The position numbers were made by a program, and so were the translations under genes. From Nitzschia sp. DOCU1 (lineage: Eukaryota; Bacillariophyta; Bacillariophyceae; Bacillariales; Bacillariaceae), in the NCBI GenBank assembly GCA_951394045.1, contig OX595987.1, forward strand, positions 1,054,001 through 1,118,000: a stretch of DNA of 64,000 bases, read 5' to 3'. Under the pieces are notes generated by a model, which was not told the DNA's origin, did not search any database, and saw only the letters and a list, made by a program, of their open reading frames with translations. Positions 1-10,042 of the stretch are shown in pieces. How positions within the stretch are numbered: the first letter of the stretch is position 1; each line of letters begins with the position of its first letter.

Positions 1-224
1 TAGGCACGGAGACTGTCCGTGCGTTACGATCGAAGGGCGTTTCGTCCCGTGTGATCGGTCTGTCTGCGAATGATATGGAACTGTTGTTCATGGCCGCTGG
101 AGCTGACAGCTTTATTCAGAAGCCATTGCCGTGTGGGAAAGAAGAGCTAACGGGGACGCTGCTGCGGATCATCAACCAAGTGCCAGTTTATGGGCAAGTC
201 GTTCAAGAGAAGCATCCGGGTTGA
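1..224 (+). CDS. C-terminal end of a response-regulator receiver domain protein (5' partial)
   Basis: The frame starting at base 3 is open from the window edge to a TGA at 222-224 and encodes 73 residues. They match the end of a CheY-like receiver domain: beta-4 with the switch serine (IGLSAND), then alpha-4, then the beta-5 motif GADSFIQKPLP with the conserved Lys-Pro pair, then an amphipathic alpha-5 helix. The protein stops shortly after the domain, so the receiver is C-terminal, as in hybrid histidine kinases or stand-alone regulators. The phospho-acceptor Asp and any kinase part lie outside the window, so the full protein type cannot be decided. Confidence 0.72.
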   Translation, partial: GTETVRALRSKGVSSRVIGLSANDMELLFMAAGADSFIQKPLPCGKEELTGTLLRIINQVPVYGQVVQEKHPG

Positions 225-654
225 GACTGCGTCGACACCTCATGATACACTTGACTTCGATGCTTGCTTCAAAGATTTGCATGTGTGCTTTTCCTGCTCG
301 TCCCGACCATCACACCAATGGTACCAACAAACCCTTCCTCTAGGGCAGATCTTACTACTGCAGACTGACTATGATGATCCCTGGACGGGTGAAAGAGGCA
401 AAACTTGTGAGACGAATATCGTTCCGGCGAGCGAAGGCATCGATCCTCGTCGGTCGTCAACGTAGTTGCTGAGGAGACTGGTTTAACTACAACGGTGGTG
501 TACAAGTAGGCAGCATCGGCTAGAAGAACAGACACATCAATTGGAATCGCGACAAGAAACTTCCACGCATTGTGTTTTTCTAGGAACCTTGGTTATTTCT
601 ATGCGGTTCATCGTGTATATGTTTATGCAATCACCAACGCACTATGACTTGGAG
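225..654. other. Intergenic region, no gene seen
   Basis: This gap lies between the receiver-domain gene end and the 3' end of the minus-strand gene that stops at 655. Only short ORFs without recognisable features are present. It presumably holds the two 3' UTRs, since the genes converge. Confidence 0.5.
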
Positions 655-2031
655 CTATTGTGAGCGAAGTGTTGGCACTCCTGCTGTTCGAAGCAGACTC
701 CTGCTATGGTTGGATCCTCCTGAATGTACCAGAGGAATTTTCCGAGGGTATGTTGTTCGAGGCGGTTCCGTCCAACGTCTGCGGATCCTATTCGCTAGGC
801 TAAACGCCATATCCACCATAAGAACCCCCAAGAGAACCTCAAGGCCCAAGAGTATCATGTTGCTGTGCTCTTTGACAAACAAGCAAATTGTGTACGGCCA
901 TTCCTCTTGAGAACCATCCATGCTTGCGATGTAAAAGCTTGAGATGCTTGTTGCAATCCATTCCAGCAAGACCACGGCTGTCTTGTGAAAGACCGCGAGT
1001 TTTGTAAACCATGCTTTGATTAGGGCGAGGGGGTCTGACGTAGATACTGCTCCTGAAAGAAAAGAGAGCAATGACCCAAAATATCCCACCACAGTCTTCA
1101 ATCCTTGAAGGATAGTATCGAAGATAGCCTTGAAATCTGTGTTACCGCATTGAGCGATGGCGTCCTTCGCCAAGGCCAGAGCCCCAACAGCACTCTGTTG
1201 GAATTGTTCATACAGAACCTCTGGCGGTACGGCAGTCTTTGCATAGAGAGAAGCTCCTTCGTGGCGAATTGCAGCAACAAGAGTCGCAATTCGCTCCATC
1301 CAGACTGGCACAACATCGTCATGGAACCACTCCCAGTAGTCGTGAACTAATTCAATAAATGTGGATCCGATTTCCGACTCGGCAATATCTCGCCATTGCA
1401 CCTGCCATCGCGGAAGTTTGGACCTTTGCTCCAGTACACTCATTTTCCCCAATAGCTCTTTTATCTCTTGGCGAAGAATCGTGTTGTCTCTGATCGTCTG
1501 AGAAAGGTTTGCGTCTTGGTCGTGAAGAGAAGATGTCAACTTTGCGTTTTCCTCGGAGACTTTTTGAATTTCTCTTTCAAGTTCGTTGATTCTGGCATCC
1601 ATGATTGCTCTTTCGCTTTCAAAGTCGGTTTCCTTGGTCCCTTGATCTGACAAAAGTACAGCGACATTGCTCTCTAAAGACGAGACTTGAATCATGGCTT
1701 CTTCGTACCGCTTGGTCCATGATTCGATTTCTTGATGCAGACGATTCTCCAAGCTATCGTTTTCTTGGGCGAGCTCGTCGCATCGGCTTTTCTCTTCACT
1801 CAGCTTATCTTTGAAGGATTTCGCTTTTAGCCGGAACTGTTCCGTAGCTGCCTCCAAAGTATCATGCTTTGCCTCTAATAACTCCAACTGGTCTTTTAAA
1901 GTCTCAATTTCTTTCAACAGCGGTTGTGTAGCCGCAATCGTTTCGGCCGATGGTTGCGTTTTCCAGCCAACTGCCTTTGAGTCACAGAGGCACATGAGGA
2001 GTACGATACACCATCCTCGACTCCTCATCAT
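655..2031 (-). CDS. Secretory-pathway coiled-coil membrane protein, unknown function
   Basis: An intronless frame of 458 residues. It opens with a short basic start and a hydrophobic stretch (CIVLLMCLC) typical of a signal peptide. Residues about 30-205 are a continuous Glu/Lys/Leu-rich coiled coil. A Trp-rich segment (about 208-245) follows, then several hydrophobic stretches between about 310 and 420. The last one (ILLGLEVLLGVLMVDMAF) is long enough to span a membrane and is followed by a basic stop-transfer cluster (NRIRRRW). The likely topology is a luminal coiled coil anchored near the C terminus. The ATG is doubled (Met-Met) and directly precedes the signal peptide, which supports this start. 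I do not recognise the family. Confidence 0.75.
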   Translation of the reverse strand: MMRSRGWCIVLLMCLCDSKAVGWKTQPSAETIAATQPLLKEIETLKDQLELLEAKHDTLEAATEQFRLKAKSFKDKLSEEKSRCDELAQENDSLENRLHQEIESWTKRYEEAMIQVSSLESNVAVLLSDQGTKETDFESERAIMDARINELEREIQKVSEENAKLTSSLHDQDANLSQTIRDNTILRQEIKELLGKMSVLEQRSKLPRWQVQWRDIAESEIGSTFIELVHDYWEWFHDDVVPVWMERIATLVAAIRHEGASLYAKTAVPPEVLYEQFQQSAVGALALAKDAIAQCGNTDFKAIFDTILQGLKTVVGYFGSLLSFLSGAVSTSDPLALIKAWFTKLAVFHKTAVVLLEWIATSISSFYIASMDGSQEEWPYTICLFVKEHSNMILLGLEVLLGVLMVDMAFSLANRIRRRWTEPPRTTYPRKIPLVHSGGSNHSRSLLRTAGVPTLRSQ

Positions 2032-2545
2032 TGCGTATATAGTCCTTGTCCTTTCTCTTTTTTTCTTTCAGTTGTTACTCAGTTGGGGGGGGAAGGCATG
2101 GTCGGATGCAACATTGAGTGACATTGCGACAACGAAATCGCTTTTGTGCTGGTTTCGGCGGCGGGGAATGATCGCTGGATCTTGTATATGTGTTTATTAA
2201 TCATCGTATATGTGCATTTATCTGTCGCGCCGGGCGGAATTGAGTTTTTATGCCGAGGAAGAAGCGTGCGAAAAGGAATTTAGGATAATCCGGAAAGGTA
2301 GCGACGGGGCTGTAGTACTTAACTGGAATCCTTTTTGCCGGCACGATCACCTGTCAGCAAGGATTTGGTATCCAATGCATGATATTGCATACTAGCTAGA
2401 CCAACGACTTTGACGGGGGAAATCATAAGATATTGGATTAATGCTACGAGACCGCTCGGAAACAAAGAACTTTAACTAATTGTAAGTGTCGTGTGTGACC
2501 GGTCTAGCTACTAGTAGTAGAGAGTTGAACTATGACGTTGCGCGC
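2032..2545. other. Intergenic region, no gene seen
   Basis: This region is upstream of the minus-strand coiled-coil gene and downstream of the BET-like gene. It contains a pyrimidine-rich tract (about 2045-2075) just 5' of the coiled-coil gene start, which could be promoter or 5' UTR. No ORF of note. Confidence 0.45.
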
Positions 2546-5500
2546 TCAGAATCCAAAATCTGAGGATGGACTCGCGCCTCCCATTTCCTTGTCCAGAAAG
2601 CTTTGTTCATATTGTTTCATAATATCCCGCTGAATGTCGAGATCAACCGTTTGTTCGACCGATTGAGCCTGCGCCCTGGCTTCTTCTCGGGCCTTCTTTC
2701 GTTGTTCTTCCGCCTCCTTTTCTAACAGCTCTTTCTGTCGAGCCTCTTCCTCTTCTTCGGCCTGTCTCTGTGCTTTGATTTCTTCGCCGTGGGCGACGGC
2801 GTCGGCAAGCCGTTGGTTCTTCATCTGCTCTGCTTCGGCCTGCATCTTTTCTTCGCGCTTCTTCTTATCTTCCTCCCGAACTTTTGCAATGGCAGCGGCT
2901 TCGCGAGCACCAGCCCAGCCGTCGTCATCGTCGGCCTCGTGTTTCTCCGACGCCTTGGGCTGTGAAATTGTCCAGCTAGCCGCCGTGGCGCCATTTTCTA
3001 TCTCCTCCTCATTATCGCTGTCGTCTTCATCAGCATCCACACCGAAACCCTCGCCGAGACTGAAGTCTTTAGTAGCTGCAGCAGCGGGAGGAGGGACTTC
3101 TGGGGCTTCAGACGCTGGTTCTGGAGCGGGTGAAGTGATCTCCCCCTCTGAGTCACTATCACTATCTGAGTCTTCCTTGCTGCCGAACGCAAAGAACGAA
3201 TCCGGATCCTGCTTCTTCGCTGGTGGAGGCGCTTTGGTCTTCTTAGCAGGCGCTTCAGCCTTCTTCGGTTCAGAAAGTGCAGCAGCAGCCTTGGGCTTTC
3301 TCGGCGCCTTCGTCTTCTGACGCTTCGGTTGCTTGATGAACTGCGAAGCACATCTTGTAAGCAAAAAGTGGAGAAGACGACCAGCAGATCGTTCGATTCA
3401 AATCTTACCTTTGTAACATGACGCAAAAGCTTCCGCTGCGTTACGGCGTCAAGCTGGTCAATCTCGAGATCGATTTCCTCCTCTTCACCAGAAATTTTGG
3501 CGGCCTCCCGAATGATTTGAATAACTCCGTGCAAGTGCTCATGCGGTAGCTCATTGATAGTCTCCGTCAACAATTCTTGCTCCTGCAAAGAAAGAGGCCT
3601 AGAATCCTCCTCCGCGACCATCTTTTCGACCTTTGGTTCTGTCTTCTTGGGCTTCTTGCGATCGGGTACAGAAGACGATACAGACAAGTCCGATGACGGA
3701 ACAATTGACATTGGAATTTCGCTGACATCGTGAATGGCGCCGCTACCGGGCTCATCCGATGACAGCTCAGCCAGTGCCGTGTAAGCTTGAACTACCTGCT
3801 GCTGCAACTGCGTTATCATCTGGATCATAAGGCTGAATTCATTGCGAGTCACGTTCGCGTTGGGGTCCCTTGGAACTGCTCCAGCAATAGCCGCCATGGC
3901 GCTAGCATTCGCAGAAGCCATGTCTTGGGCTTCGTCCAATCGCCGGCGCTTCATGCTTCGATCTTCGTCCGCACGTTTACGCTTCTTGTCATCCTTTCTC
4001 TTCTTGCCGTCATCGCCCTTCTGTACTCTACGCAAATTTGTCACCATTCTTTCAACGTCGCGGTACTTTTGGTTGAAAAGTATCAACAAATTGCGAGCGG
4101 CCTGATGTACCGAGTGGGTTGGCTCGACATTGAACGTCATGGCATTCTCGAACACAAGGCGAGCAAGTCTAGCGAATTCTTCTGGAGAGTCAACTTCTTT
4201 TGCATCCATCTTCCGGGCGAGCGTTCTCAAGTCCATCGGCTCCGTAATAACTTGATGGTATGTCGGAATACCCAGCGCAACGGGATCCACAGGTTCGCTG
4301 AAGTATGCCCCTCTTTCCACGTCTTTCTCGCGAATGAATCGGAGTATCGCGTGGCACTTTTCCATTGTTCGTTGAAGCTGTGCGTCAGGATCATCATCTT
4401 CCAGGCGAGATGGTACCTTAACAAGTCGAGTGGATTCGCGCCTGACGAGACTTCCTCGAAGAGGACCAGGGAGTCCAGAGGGTCCTGTGCTTGCATCATC
4501 GCCAGACTTGATCGGGGGCGGCGGGACCACCGATGGTGTTTTCGACGCAACAGGGCCAACCGCCGGTGGGCCTGCTAGAAGTTCAGGTGGATACATCCGA
4601 TAGACTTCGACTTGGCCACCCGTCTTACCACTCATGATAAGCGTACCAGTTAGATTGAAAATGCCAATCGCGTTCACTCCTTTGCCATACACATTGTAGG
4701 AGCCAGCCGTGTTCTTGCGGAACTTCATTACGATTTGTTGATCGATTACCGTTTGATATCTGGTACCTCCCTTCTTGAGCTGAAACGACCCCTTGTACAT
4801 TTCCGAGTCCAGCGGGAACTCACGGCCATCTGACTTCTTCAGCGCCTCAGCAGCGAAGTGAGCTTCCAGACGAAAAGTGAAGTTGCTGGTTTGACCATTG
4901 GTAAAGTGCTCCCGCGTGACCGCCCACTTTCCTTGGCAGCTCAACGATCCATCGTCGTTGAGCCGCAAAACGCCTCTTGACACCGCTGAATATGTGCCTT
5001 GATCCGGAGGTACGAGCGCTTCCATAGGCCCATCGCCAGGGGGTACCTTGACTTCGTCAATCTTCAGCTGAGGATCAGGGGCAACTGGTAACGATGGTCT
5101 TCGGGTTTGGCCTGGTGCATTAATGGGAGGAGGAGCCGACGTTACCGGACGGGCAGCCTTAATCTTCTTAATCTGGAAATGGCGGAAGATCGTAATGACA
5201 TTATCAAGGGTAAGGGTACCGGTGATACTGTACTTCCCAAAGGCATTGCTCCCGCGGCCCTCTACATTGTGGAAGCCGGCATTGTTCTTTCGGAAGCGAA
5301 GGGTAACGTCCTTTTCGACAATCTTCTTTTTCGATCCATCTTCCAAGTTCAAATCGAACCACCCGGAGTAACGGCCGGAGACGGGGAAGGTGGAACTAGG
5401 GACGGAGCTCTTGTGCTCGTATTCGAATCGATTGCACAACCCACGAACATTTTGGGGATCGGCCAGAATTAAATCCAAACCCGAGGACCACATCCCATGG

Positions 5501-6636
5501 ATTCGATGAACAACGTCCATCGCTCCTAGATCCTCGGATTCTTCCTTGTAAAGCTTCCCTCTTAGACAAACTACGTTCTTGTCGTACGATTGGGAGGGCG
5601 GAGGCAGAGGGCCGTCATCTTGCGTGTCAGGGATGTCGCTTGCTCCTGTCATGCTGTCCATTTTCCTCTTTTTGACCTTCATTCCAGGTTCCTCAGCAAC
5701 AGCTGGTGCGGGCTGAGATGAGGGCTCATATCTCTTTCTCAGAACAATGTTAAACTGGCCGTCATCGTGGGGAGAGGGAGTTGCATTCCCATTAATATGG
5801 AAAATACCAAATTGATTAGTCCCTTTTCCGTCGACTTTGTAGTGGTCCTTCTCACTCCCAATCTTGGTGAACTTAATGTTGACCCCTGATTCTGGAATGA
5901 CCTTGCTTCGCTCCTTTTGCTTGCCCTTGGAAGTCGTGTGAAAGTACGCCAGACTAAAAGAGCCATGAAACTCGCCGTCCTTGGGGAGCACTGTCGGATC
6001 CTCGCCAGGTTCCAAGTTCCTGAGGAGCTCAAAGCGTTGAGGAGGAAAAGCGTTGGAGTTCTCATAGTTCCACATTCCGCGTATTAAATGCCGACGCAGT
6101 TCTATGTTGTACGAGAGCGTTCCCCTTAGCACAGGAGGGGGAGGGTTAGCAGCGGCGCCACCACTGGCCCCAGAGGCTCCAGCAGACGCAGCAGCACCGC
6201 TAGAGCCCCCTGCCGTCTTATCCCCCCCTGTGGACGTTCCATTTATTCCTCCTGCTGCCTTCTTTTCCTCCTCCGAGTCCCCGTCTTTATCATCGTTGTC
6301 TGAGTCGTACGTCTCGCTATCTGCCTCGGATGCAGTGGCACTAGGAGCAATAGAGCTCCGCTTACTCGCCCCATTCATCTTTCCGGCCATATCATCTGCA
6401 TCGTTCATTTCCACATCATCATCACCATCGCCTCCTTCGTTTTTATCGTGTTCATCTGGAGACGCCATCACGGACTCTTTCCCATCCGCGGCATCCCCCG
6501 CGTCTCTAGTAGCAGATTGCCCCGAGTGGTTGCTCGGATCTCCGTTGCTTTGTCCTTCAGAAGCCTTCGTTTCTTCCACACTTATTTTTGTTGCATTTTC
6601 TTCGTTAGTAGATTGAATTTCGGCGGTATCATGCAT
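2546..6636 (-). CDS. BET-like bromodomain/NET protein with three N-terminal beta-type repeats
   Basis: Two exons, 6636-3409 and 3340-2546, joined in phase 0 across a 68-bp GTAAG...CAG intron, give 1340 residues. The intron lies inside the NET (extra-terminal) domain; only the spliced form restores its end (LRHVTK then FIKQPKRQ). Domain order: an acidic low-complexity N terminus (1-165); three related repeats near 168-310, 355-495 and 550-690, each ending in a GxGxNxFGxFxxxG core; a bromodomain near 754-860 with an FNVEPTHS segment in the place of the acetyl-lysine Asn region; a basic KKRKDDKKRKR stretch suitable as a nuclear signal; a NET domain near 1015-1085; and a charged Lys/Glu-rich tail. 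BET proteins bind acetylated histones and recruit transcription machinery. Single-bromodomain BET proteins are the plant/protist form, but the triple repeat is not part of the classical layout. Confidence 0.88.
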
Positions 6637-7793
6637 GGGGTTTGTACAAAGGGGTAGTAAAGGAGAAACTAGCGGCTACAGGCAAGCACCTTTGTTGATA
6701 CGTGCAACTCGGGTGGCTGTTGTTGCCGCTGCGCCCCACTTCGACCTATCCTCCTCCCCTCGCTCCCGCGCTGCTCCTTGGGTGAGACGGACAAACAAAA
6801 CACGAACGGAAGACGCGGCAAGTGGCTGGACAAAACGCAATCGCACGGAACCAAAGACAGGATTGGCGATAAGCCATGACGTCAGTACGACTTCAATTAT
6901 CCAATCCGAGATATCGGGGAAAACTTAACAGCAAACTTCAGTTCATTGACGATAAGTCGGATCCAGGTCAAGCCTTCGCCCGGCAATGATGCAAATGCAT
7001 TCTCCACCAACCAAATCAGAATCGAAGCCCACCGAAGCATCATCCAAACGACGAGCGAAGCTCAGACGAGCAAGAAGCGAAGGGCGCGGCGGCGAGCGGT
7101 ATGTTGTAGAAAAATGATCGAATAAGTCGTAAATAGTCGACTAAAAGATCTAACGTAACATAGCAATGGACGATATTCTTCCGGAGTAGGTATGGGCTCA
7201 ACAACCCACTAATTGCAACTAATAGAGAGGAGAGACCAGGAAAAATGCGAAGCAGGGTATATTGGCCATAAGAAGAGGAAGCCCATGGCTTCATTTTTCC
7301 TTGATCTTGACGGGGTCACCGGCGAGTAGTCGGAGAGAAAGTCTGATGTTAAGAAATGGTATCCTACTGCTCTTTGTCTTATCCCTGCCATTTCAGAAGT
7401 CGTAGGCTTAAACTAGTAATGTAGCATTTAGGCTGTCGACTCGATAAATGTGGTGAGATCGATTCCTTTTCGTTGCCTGAAATGGGCACAACTTGATCTA
7501 ACAAAGTACAATCCCCTACAACTACGCTGCGTGGAAAGAACGTCAACGATTTGATGTTCTAGAGTTAAATGCTATGCTTAAAGAAGGATCCGAAATATTG
7601 GTCAAATGACGGTTTCAGTGCCCGAAAACAAGCAACATCAAGTCAATTGGTACGCCAGATCTTTGGTGCCGTCTCTGAATAACAGATAATCAACTTCGCA
7701 ACGAGGGTCGTGCAGTAGCGTTCTACCCTTTTTCTTCTTGACACGAGTGTATTGGCCCCAACCCCATTCACCTGACCCAAACGACATGCGTTC
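6637..7793. other. Intergenic region upstream of the BET-like gene and downstream of RPB10
   Basis: About 1.15 kb with no coding region that I can support on either strand; the ORFs are short and unlike any family. It includes the promoter side of the BET-like gene and the 3' flank of RPB10. Confidence 0.45.
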
Positions 7794-8118
7794 TTAGACA
7801 GCCTCGGTTACATCAGCGCTTTCCGTGTTGTAGTTCAGCAGCTTTTCAATCAAATCCACGTGCGTCAACATCATTCTTCGACAGCAATATCTTTTGAGAC
7901 CCAATTCATCCAAAGCGTCGCTGTCGATGGAGCAATTAAGGACGAGCAAATAAGAGTGATGAGCCGTTTCCTCAGACGTGATGTCCACAACAGAGTTTTT
8001 GCCCGTGTCCGCACCGCACTTACCCTTCGGAGAAATCCGCCTGTAGCAGACTCAGGTAAGTCTCCCACTTATTACCAATCACCTTTCCGCAGGTGAAACA
8101 TCGAACAGGGATAATCAT
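7794..8118 (-). CDS. RPB10: RNA polymerases I, II and III common subunit RPB10 (RPABC5)
   Basis: Two tiny exons, 8118-8024 and 7920-7794, are separated by a 103-bp intron (GTAAGT...ACAG, phase 2). Together they encode 73 residues. Exon 1 reads [18 protein letters not shown], the invariant start of RPB10 with the CxxC zinc pair. Exon 2 carries [17 protein letters not shown], with the second Cys pair, then [13 protein letters not shown]. The family is about 65-75 residues long, so the gene is complete, with a short extra C-terminal tail. RPB10 is a zinc-binding scaffold subunit shared by all three nuclear RNA polymerases. It starts 344 bp from the divergent small basic protein gene at 8463, so the two may share a promoter. 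Confidence 0.95.
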
Positions 8119-8462
8119 GATGGGCTGAAATGGACAGTGATCGGACTAAAGAAGTGGAGACGAAGGGGGGGGAGCCGCATTGTCGCGTTGTTTCAAAAAT
8201 CACGGTTGGCAGAGCGTCGCCACAAGTCTCGGCGGCAAGTCCGCGCGCCACCAGGTGTCAGGGGAGACGGACGGGCCGCGGCTCTCTTGCCTCCATTCCC
8301 ACAGATCGAAACTTTTCGACATCAACGGTGCTCACCTTCACACCTCCTCTACCCGCAACTATTGAATTGTTGATTCTAAAGAGCTCATCACTCTACTATC
8401 CTCATATCCATCAACATCCGCATCCTCGACCAAGGTCACACAGCTTGAATTTTCGGCGCAAA
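8119..8462. promoter_or_regulatory. Divergent intergenic promoter region between RPB10 and the small basic protein gene
   Basis: A 344-bp gap between two start codons that point away from each other. Some frames happen to be open through it, but the downstream gene's conserved MAQG start at 8463 argues against extension. No sharp TATA-type element was identified. Confidence 0.5.
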
Positions 8463-8877
8463 ATGGCACAGGGAAGTCACAACTTGGGCAAGGCGAAAAA
8501 GTCTGCAGGCTCGCAGAAACGAAAAGCGGTCAAAACGGTGAAGAAGACAAAGAAAGGAAATACCAAAGCCGAGCGGAACGAGGGGATTGTCGCTGCTACC
8601 AAGGCCATCAACAGAAAAAATGAGCGGTTGATTGCCGCCAAGGCGCTAAACGCTGGAACAATGTTTTCTCTCACGGATATTGCTGAGAAAGGTAAGAATT
8701 TCCCACACAAGTTTCGCCTTGGTTCGAGGAGTGCGATATTCTAACGTCTTCATCACGTGCGCTTTCAAAGGCAAGAATGAAGCAAAGCGTCAGACTGCGG
8801 ATCGCGACAAGAAGCAGAACAAGCCCACAAAGCTGTCACAAAGATTACATGTGCGGCTGGAAAAGCTCAAGAAGTAG
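8463..8877 (+). CDS. Small lysine-rich protein, UPF0390/DUF2462-like
   Basis: Exons 8463-8691 and 8771-8877 (intron GTAAGA...CAAAG, phase 1) give 111 residues. The start is chosen at the ATG that yields MAQG, which is the usual opening of the small basic UPF0390 family (human C19orf53-like). The same frame is open further upstream, but that stretch has no protein-like features. The protein is very basic, with Lys-rich blocks at residues 10-40 and a Lys-rich C terminus, consistent with a nuclear or nucleolar RNA-associated protein. The function of the family is poorly known. The family assignment rests on length, the N-terminal motif and composition, so it is moderate. Confidence 0.7.
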
Positions 8878-10042
8878 ATTGAGGTTTTTCAGGTTGCTTG
8901 AACTAGTCTTTCGCGTGGGGAAAGATATGTCAGAAACAAGTGGATTGTATGGTTTCCAGGTGCTTTGCTCGACAGTACGGTTAACTCGCGGCGCGTAACG
9001 CAAAGGCGAGAGTACGTTATCTCTTGCGTCTCTATGCAAGTCTTGGTGTAACTTTATGAAACGAAATGATGGAAGAGCACCAATGGTCGGTTAATCAATT
9101 GCGAACAGAACTACAATAGCTACGGTGAATTGGTAATAGAGTTTCTTGTTCACAATGACCAGATGCCTCGAACATACCTAGGCGATGAGATGTGCTGTAG
9201 GCAACTGCAATAGTATGGCGACGTCTCAGATGTGGTATTCTAGACAGTTTGAGTCAGAGGTCTACCAGCAAGTTTCCTAGGGCGTTGGTTGTATCAAGAT
9301 AACCTTTCTACTATTTAGGATTGGGACCGATGGTTGTGGTCCGGGCACAAGAACGTTTGAGCCTGGCGGAATCAAGCAAGCTGTATTAATACCCTATAGC
9401 TTTTCGAGCAGTAAGGCGCTCCGACCAACTATCAACTGAACGTTTCGCTTTGCTTGTGCTTTCACACAAACTACTAAGCTCCACCATCACGGCCCAGGGT
9501 GGCCTGTACGACGTTGGGCAGAAGGAGGAGTCAGACGATAATAAGGAACACGACATGGACAAACATGATGATTCTGTCCATCATTTTAGTAGGAGGTGAG
9601 TAATCGCCAGGTCCGTGCAGATGTCATACTCCAAAGTCCATGGCTACGCTTGGATCGTATCTTACAAGAGCACGGACCGGAAGAGAAACATCGAAGGAAT
9701 AGTAGGTAGTGACAATCTTGAGCGCAGAGGATGGCTACTACGGACAACAGTCGAATGTGATAGCTTTTGAGTAGTCAAGAATATTTAAGAGTACTATGCA
9801 TGAATATGTACATACGTAGAACTCACCAAAGTTGACGCGCGCCACGGACGCGCATCATAATCGTGACGATGGTTCGACCACTCCGACCTAGCAGCAGGCA
9901 GATCCTCCGCCGTGCTCTCCCGTCGTTGCCATCATTGCAGCATTGCCCTTTTTCAAAAGCAGCAAACAATGGTATCAACCATTGCCTATTGACACTCAAA
10001 CTACGAGAAAACGATCTTTAACTTGATCTTAGAACAGGCAGA
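8878..10042. other. Intergenic region before ATR
   Basis: About 1.17 kb without a convincing gene. One ATG-less plus-strand frame of about 69 codons ends at a TGA around 9597-9599 and has an Asp/His/Lys-rich end. It could be chance, a relic or an exon, and is listed separately among the findings. Confidence 0.4.

Noticed and set aside
2998..3408. Read-through C terminus of the BET-like exon 1
   Set aside because: It becomes Arg/Ser-repetitive beyond the GTAAG donor. Splicing restores the NET domain and continues in the Lys/Glu-rich frame, which is clearly the coding one.
2775..6616. Plus-strand Ser/Ala/Pro-rich frames opposite the BET-like gene
   Set aside because: They mirror the Glu/Ala/Asp low-complexity coding of the minus strand and lack motifs.
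8130..8462. An N-terminal extension of the small basic protein to 204 residues
   Set aside because: The upstream stretch is an open frame without conserved features, whereas MAQG at 8463 is the expected start. It overlaps the RPB10 promoter gap.
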